A stretch of DNA of 15,044 nt from CAZBQG01 sp964493945 (GTDB taxonomy: Bacteria > Pseudomonadota > Alphaproteobacteria > Rhodospirillales > UBA2165), in contig CAZBQG010000096.1 of the NCBI GenBank assembly GCA_964493945.1, forward strand, positions 1-15,044. Reading direction: 5' to 3'. Below, in pieces: positions 14,773 through 15,044 of the stretch. Each line of letters starts with the position of its first letter. Position 1 is the stretch's first letter. Under the pieces are notes generated by a model, which was given only the letters and a program-made list of their open reading frames with translations, was not told the DNA's origin and did no database searches. The position numbers and the translations under genes are program-made.

Positions 14773-15044
14773 GGCGCCTATGGGGCCGGGCTGCAAACCC
14801 TGATCGATGAAAAATGCTGGGAGACGGATGGGGATTTGGCCCGCGCCTATCTGGCCTGGGGCGGCTTTGCCTATGGCGGCGGTGCCGACGGCGTGGCCGC
14901 CGGGCCCGAATTCGAGGCACGTCTTGGCCGGGTCCAGGCAGTGGTGCAAAACCAGGACAACCGGGAGCATGATATTCTGGACAGCGATGATTATTACCAG
15001 TTCGAAGGCGGCATCACCGCCGCCGTCAGGCATTTGTCGGGCAC
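14773..15044 (+). CDS. cobN: CobN continuation after the gap, cut by the window end
   Basis: Frame 1 from 14773 is open to the end and encodes 90 residues starting GAYGAGLQTLIDEKCW. It then shows the conserved AYLAWGGFAYGGG and the strongly conserved VVQNQDNREHDILDSDDYYQ region typical of the C-terminal part of CobN. No stop is reached. CobN proteins are usually about 1,200-1,300 residues, so roughly 150 more residues should lie beyond the window. It is the same gene as the segment before the Ns; the apparent frame change comes from the gap length, not from a mutation. Confidence 0.95.

Noticed and set aside
14102..14803. 233-codon plus-strand frame inside cobN
   Set aside because: Out-of-frame shadow rich in Gly/Arg/Pro, overlapping strongly conserved CobN sequence.
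14773..14810. Natural frameshift or pseudogene in cobN
   Set aside because: The frame change coincides exactly with the N-run, and conserved CobN sequence continues on both sides.

Overview
The window looks like a chromosomal piece of an alphaproteobacterium, possibly Rhodospirillales-like. This is an inference. It rests on GC-rich third codon positions, the aerobic-type cobaltochelatase gene cobN next to cobW, and a cobalamin-riboswitch-controlled cbtB-cbtA cobalt importer. I could not run any taxonomic comparison.

Left part, 1-6199: a catabolic-looking block. After the last codons of an unidentified gene come a tandem vicinal-oxygen-chelate (VOC) protein (123-1367), an ACMSD-like amidohydrolase (1372-2379) and a class II aldolase/adducin-type protein (2379-3125). 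They are packed with 4-base and 1-base-overlap junctions, so they are probably one operon. Two UbiD-family prFMN-dependent (de)carboxylases follow, one on the plus strand (3235-4734) and one on the minus strand (4754-6199), converging with 19 bases between them. Four of these five proteins belong to families that contain decarboxylases of aromatic or unsaturated acids, and the fifth resembles ring-cleavage dioxygenases. The likely theme is breakdown of a (poly)carboxylated aromatic or heterocyclic acid. No substrate can be named. This is the least conventional part of the window.

Middle, 6200-6483: a 284-base intergenic region that serves ubiD copy 2 leftward and carries a compact cobalamin riboswitch rightward.

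Right part, 6484-15044: a cobalt and vitamin B12 locus. cbtB and cbtA (cobalt uptake, with an unusually long His-rich loop in CbtA) are followed by cobT on the minus strand. Then come cobS-cobC-cobU, chained by 4-base ATGA overlaps, then cobW and cobN. cobT, cobC, cobU and cobS serve nucleotide-loop assembly: activation of the lower ligand, alpha-ribazole phosphate dephosphorylation, cobinamide activation and final joining. cobN with cobW serves cobalt insertion into the corrin ring, and CbtAB supplies the metal. cobN is interrupted by a run of ten Ns (14763-14772) and is cut by the window end.

There is no gene-free stretch longer than 300 bases. No tRNA, rRNA, CRISPR array, insertion sequence or convincing intrinsic terminator was seen.
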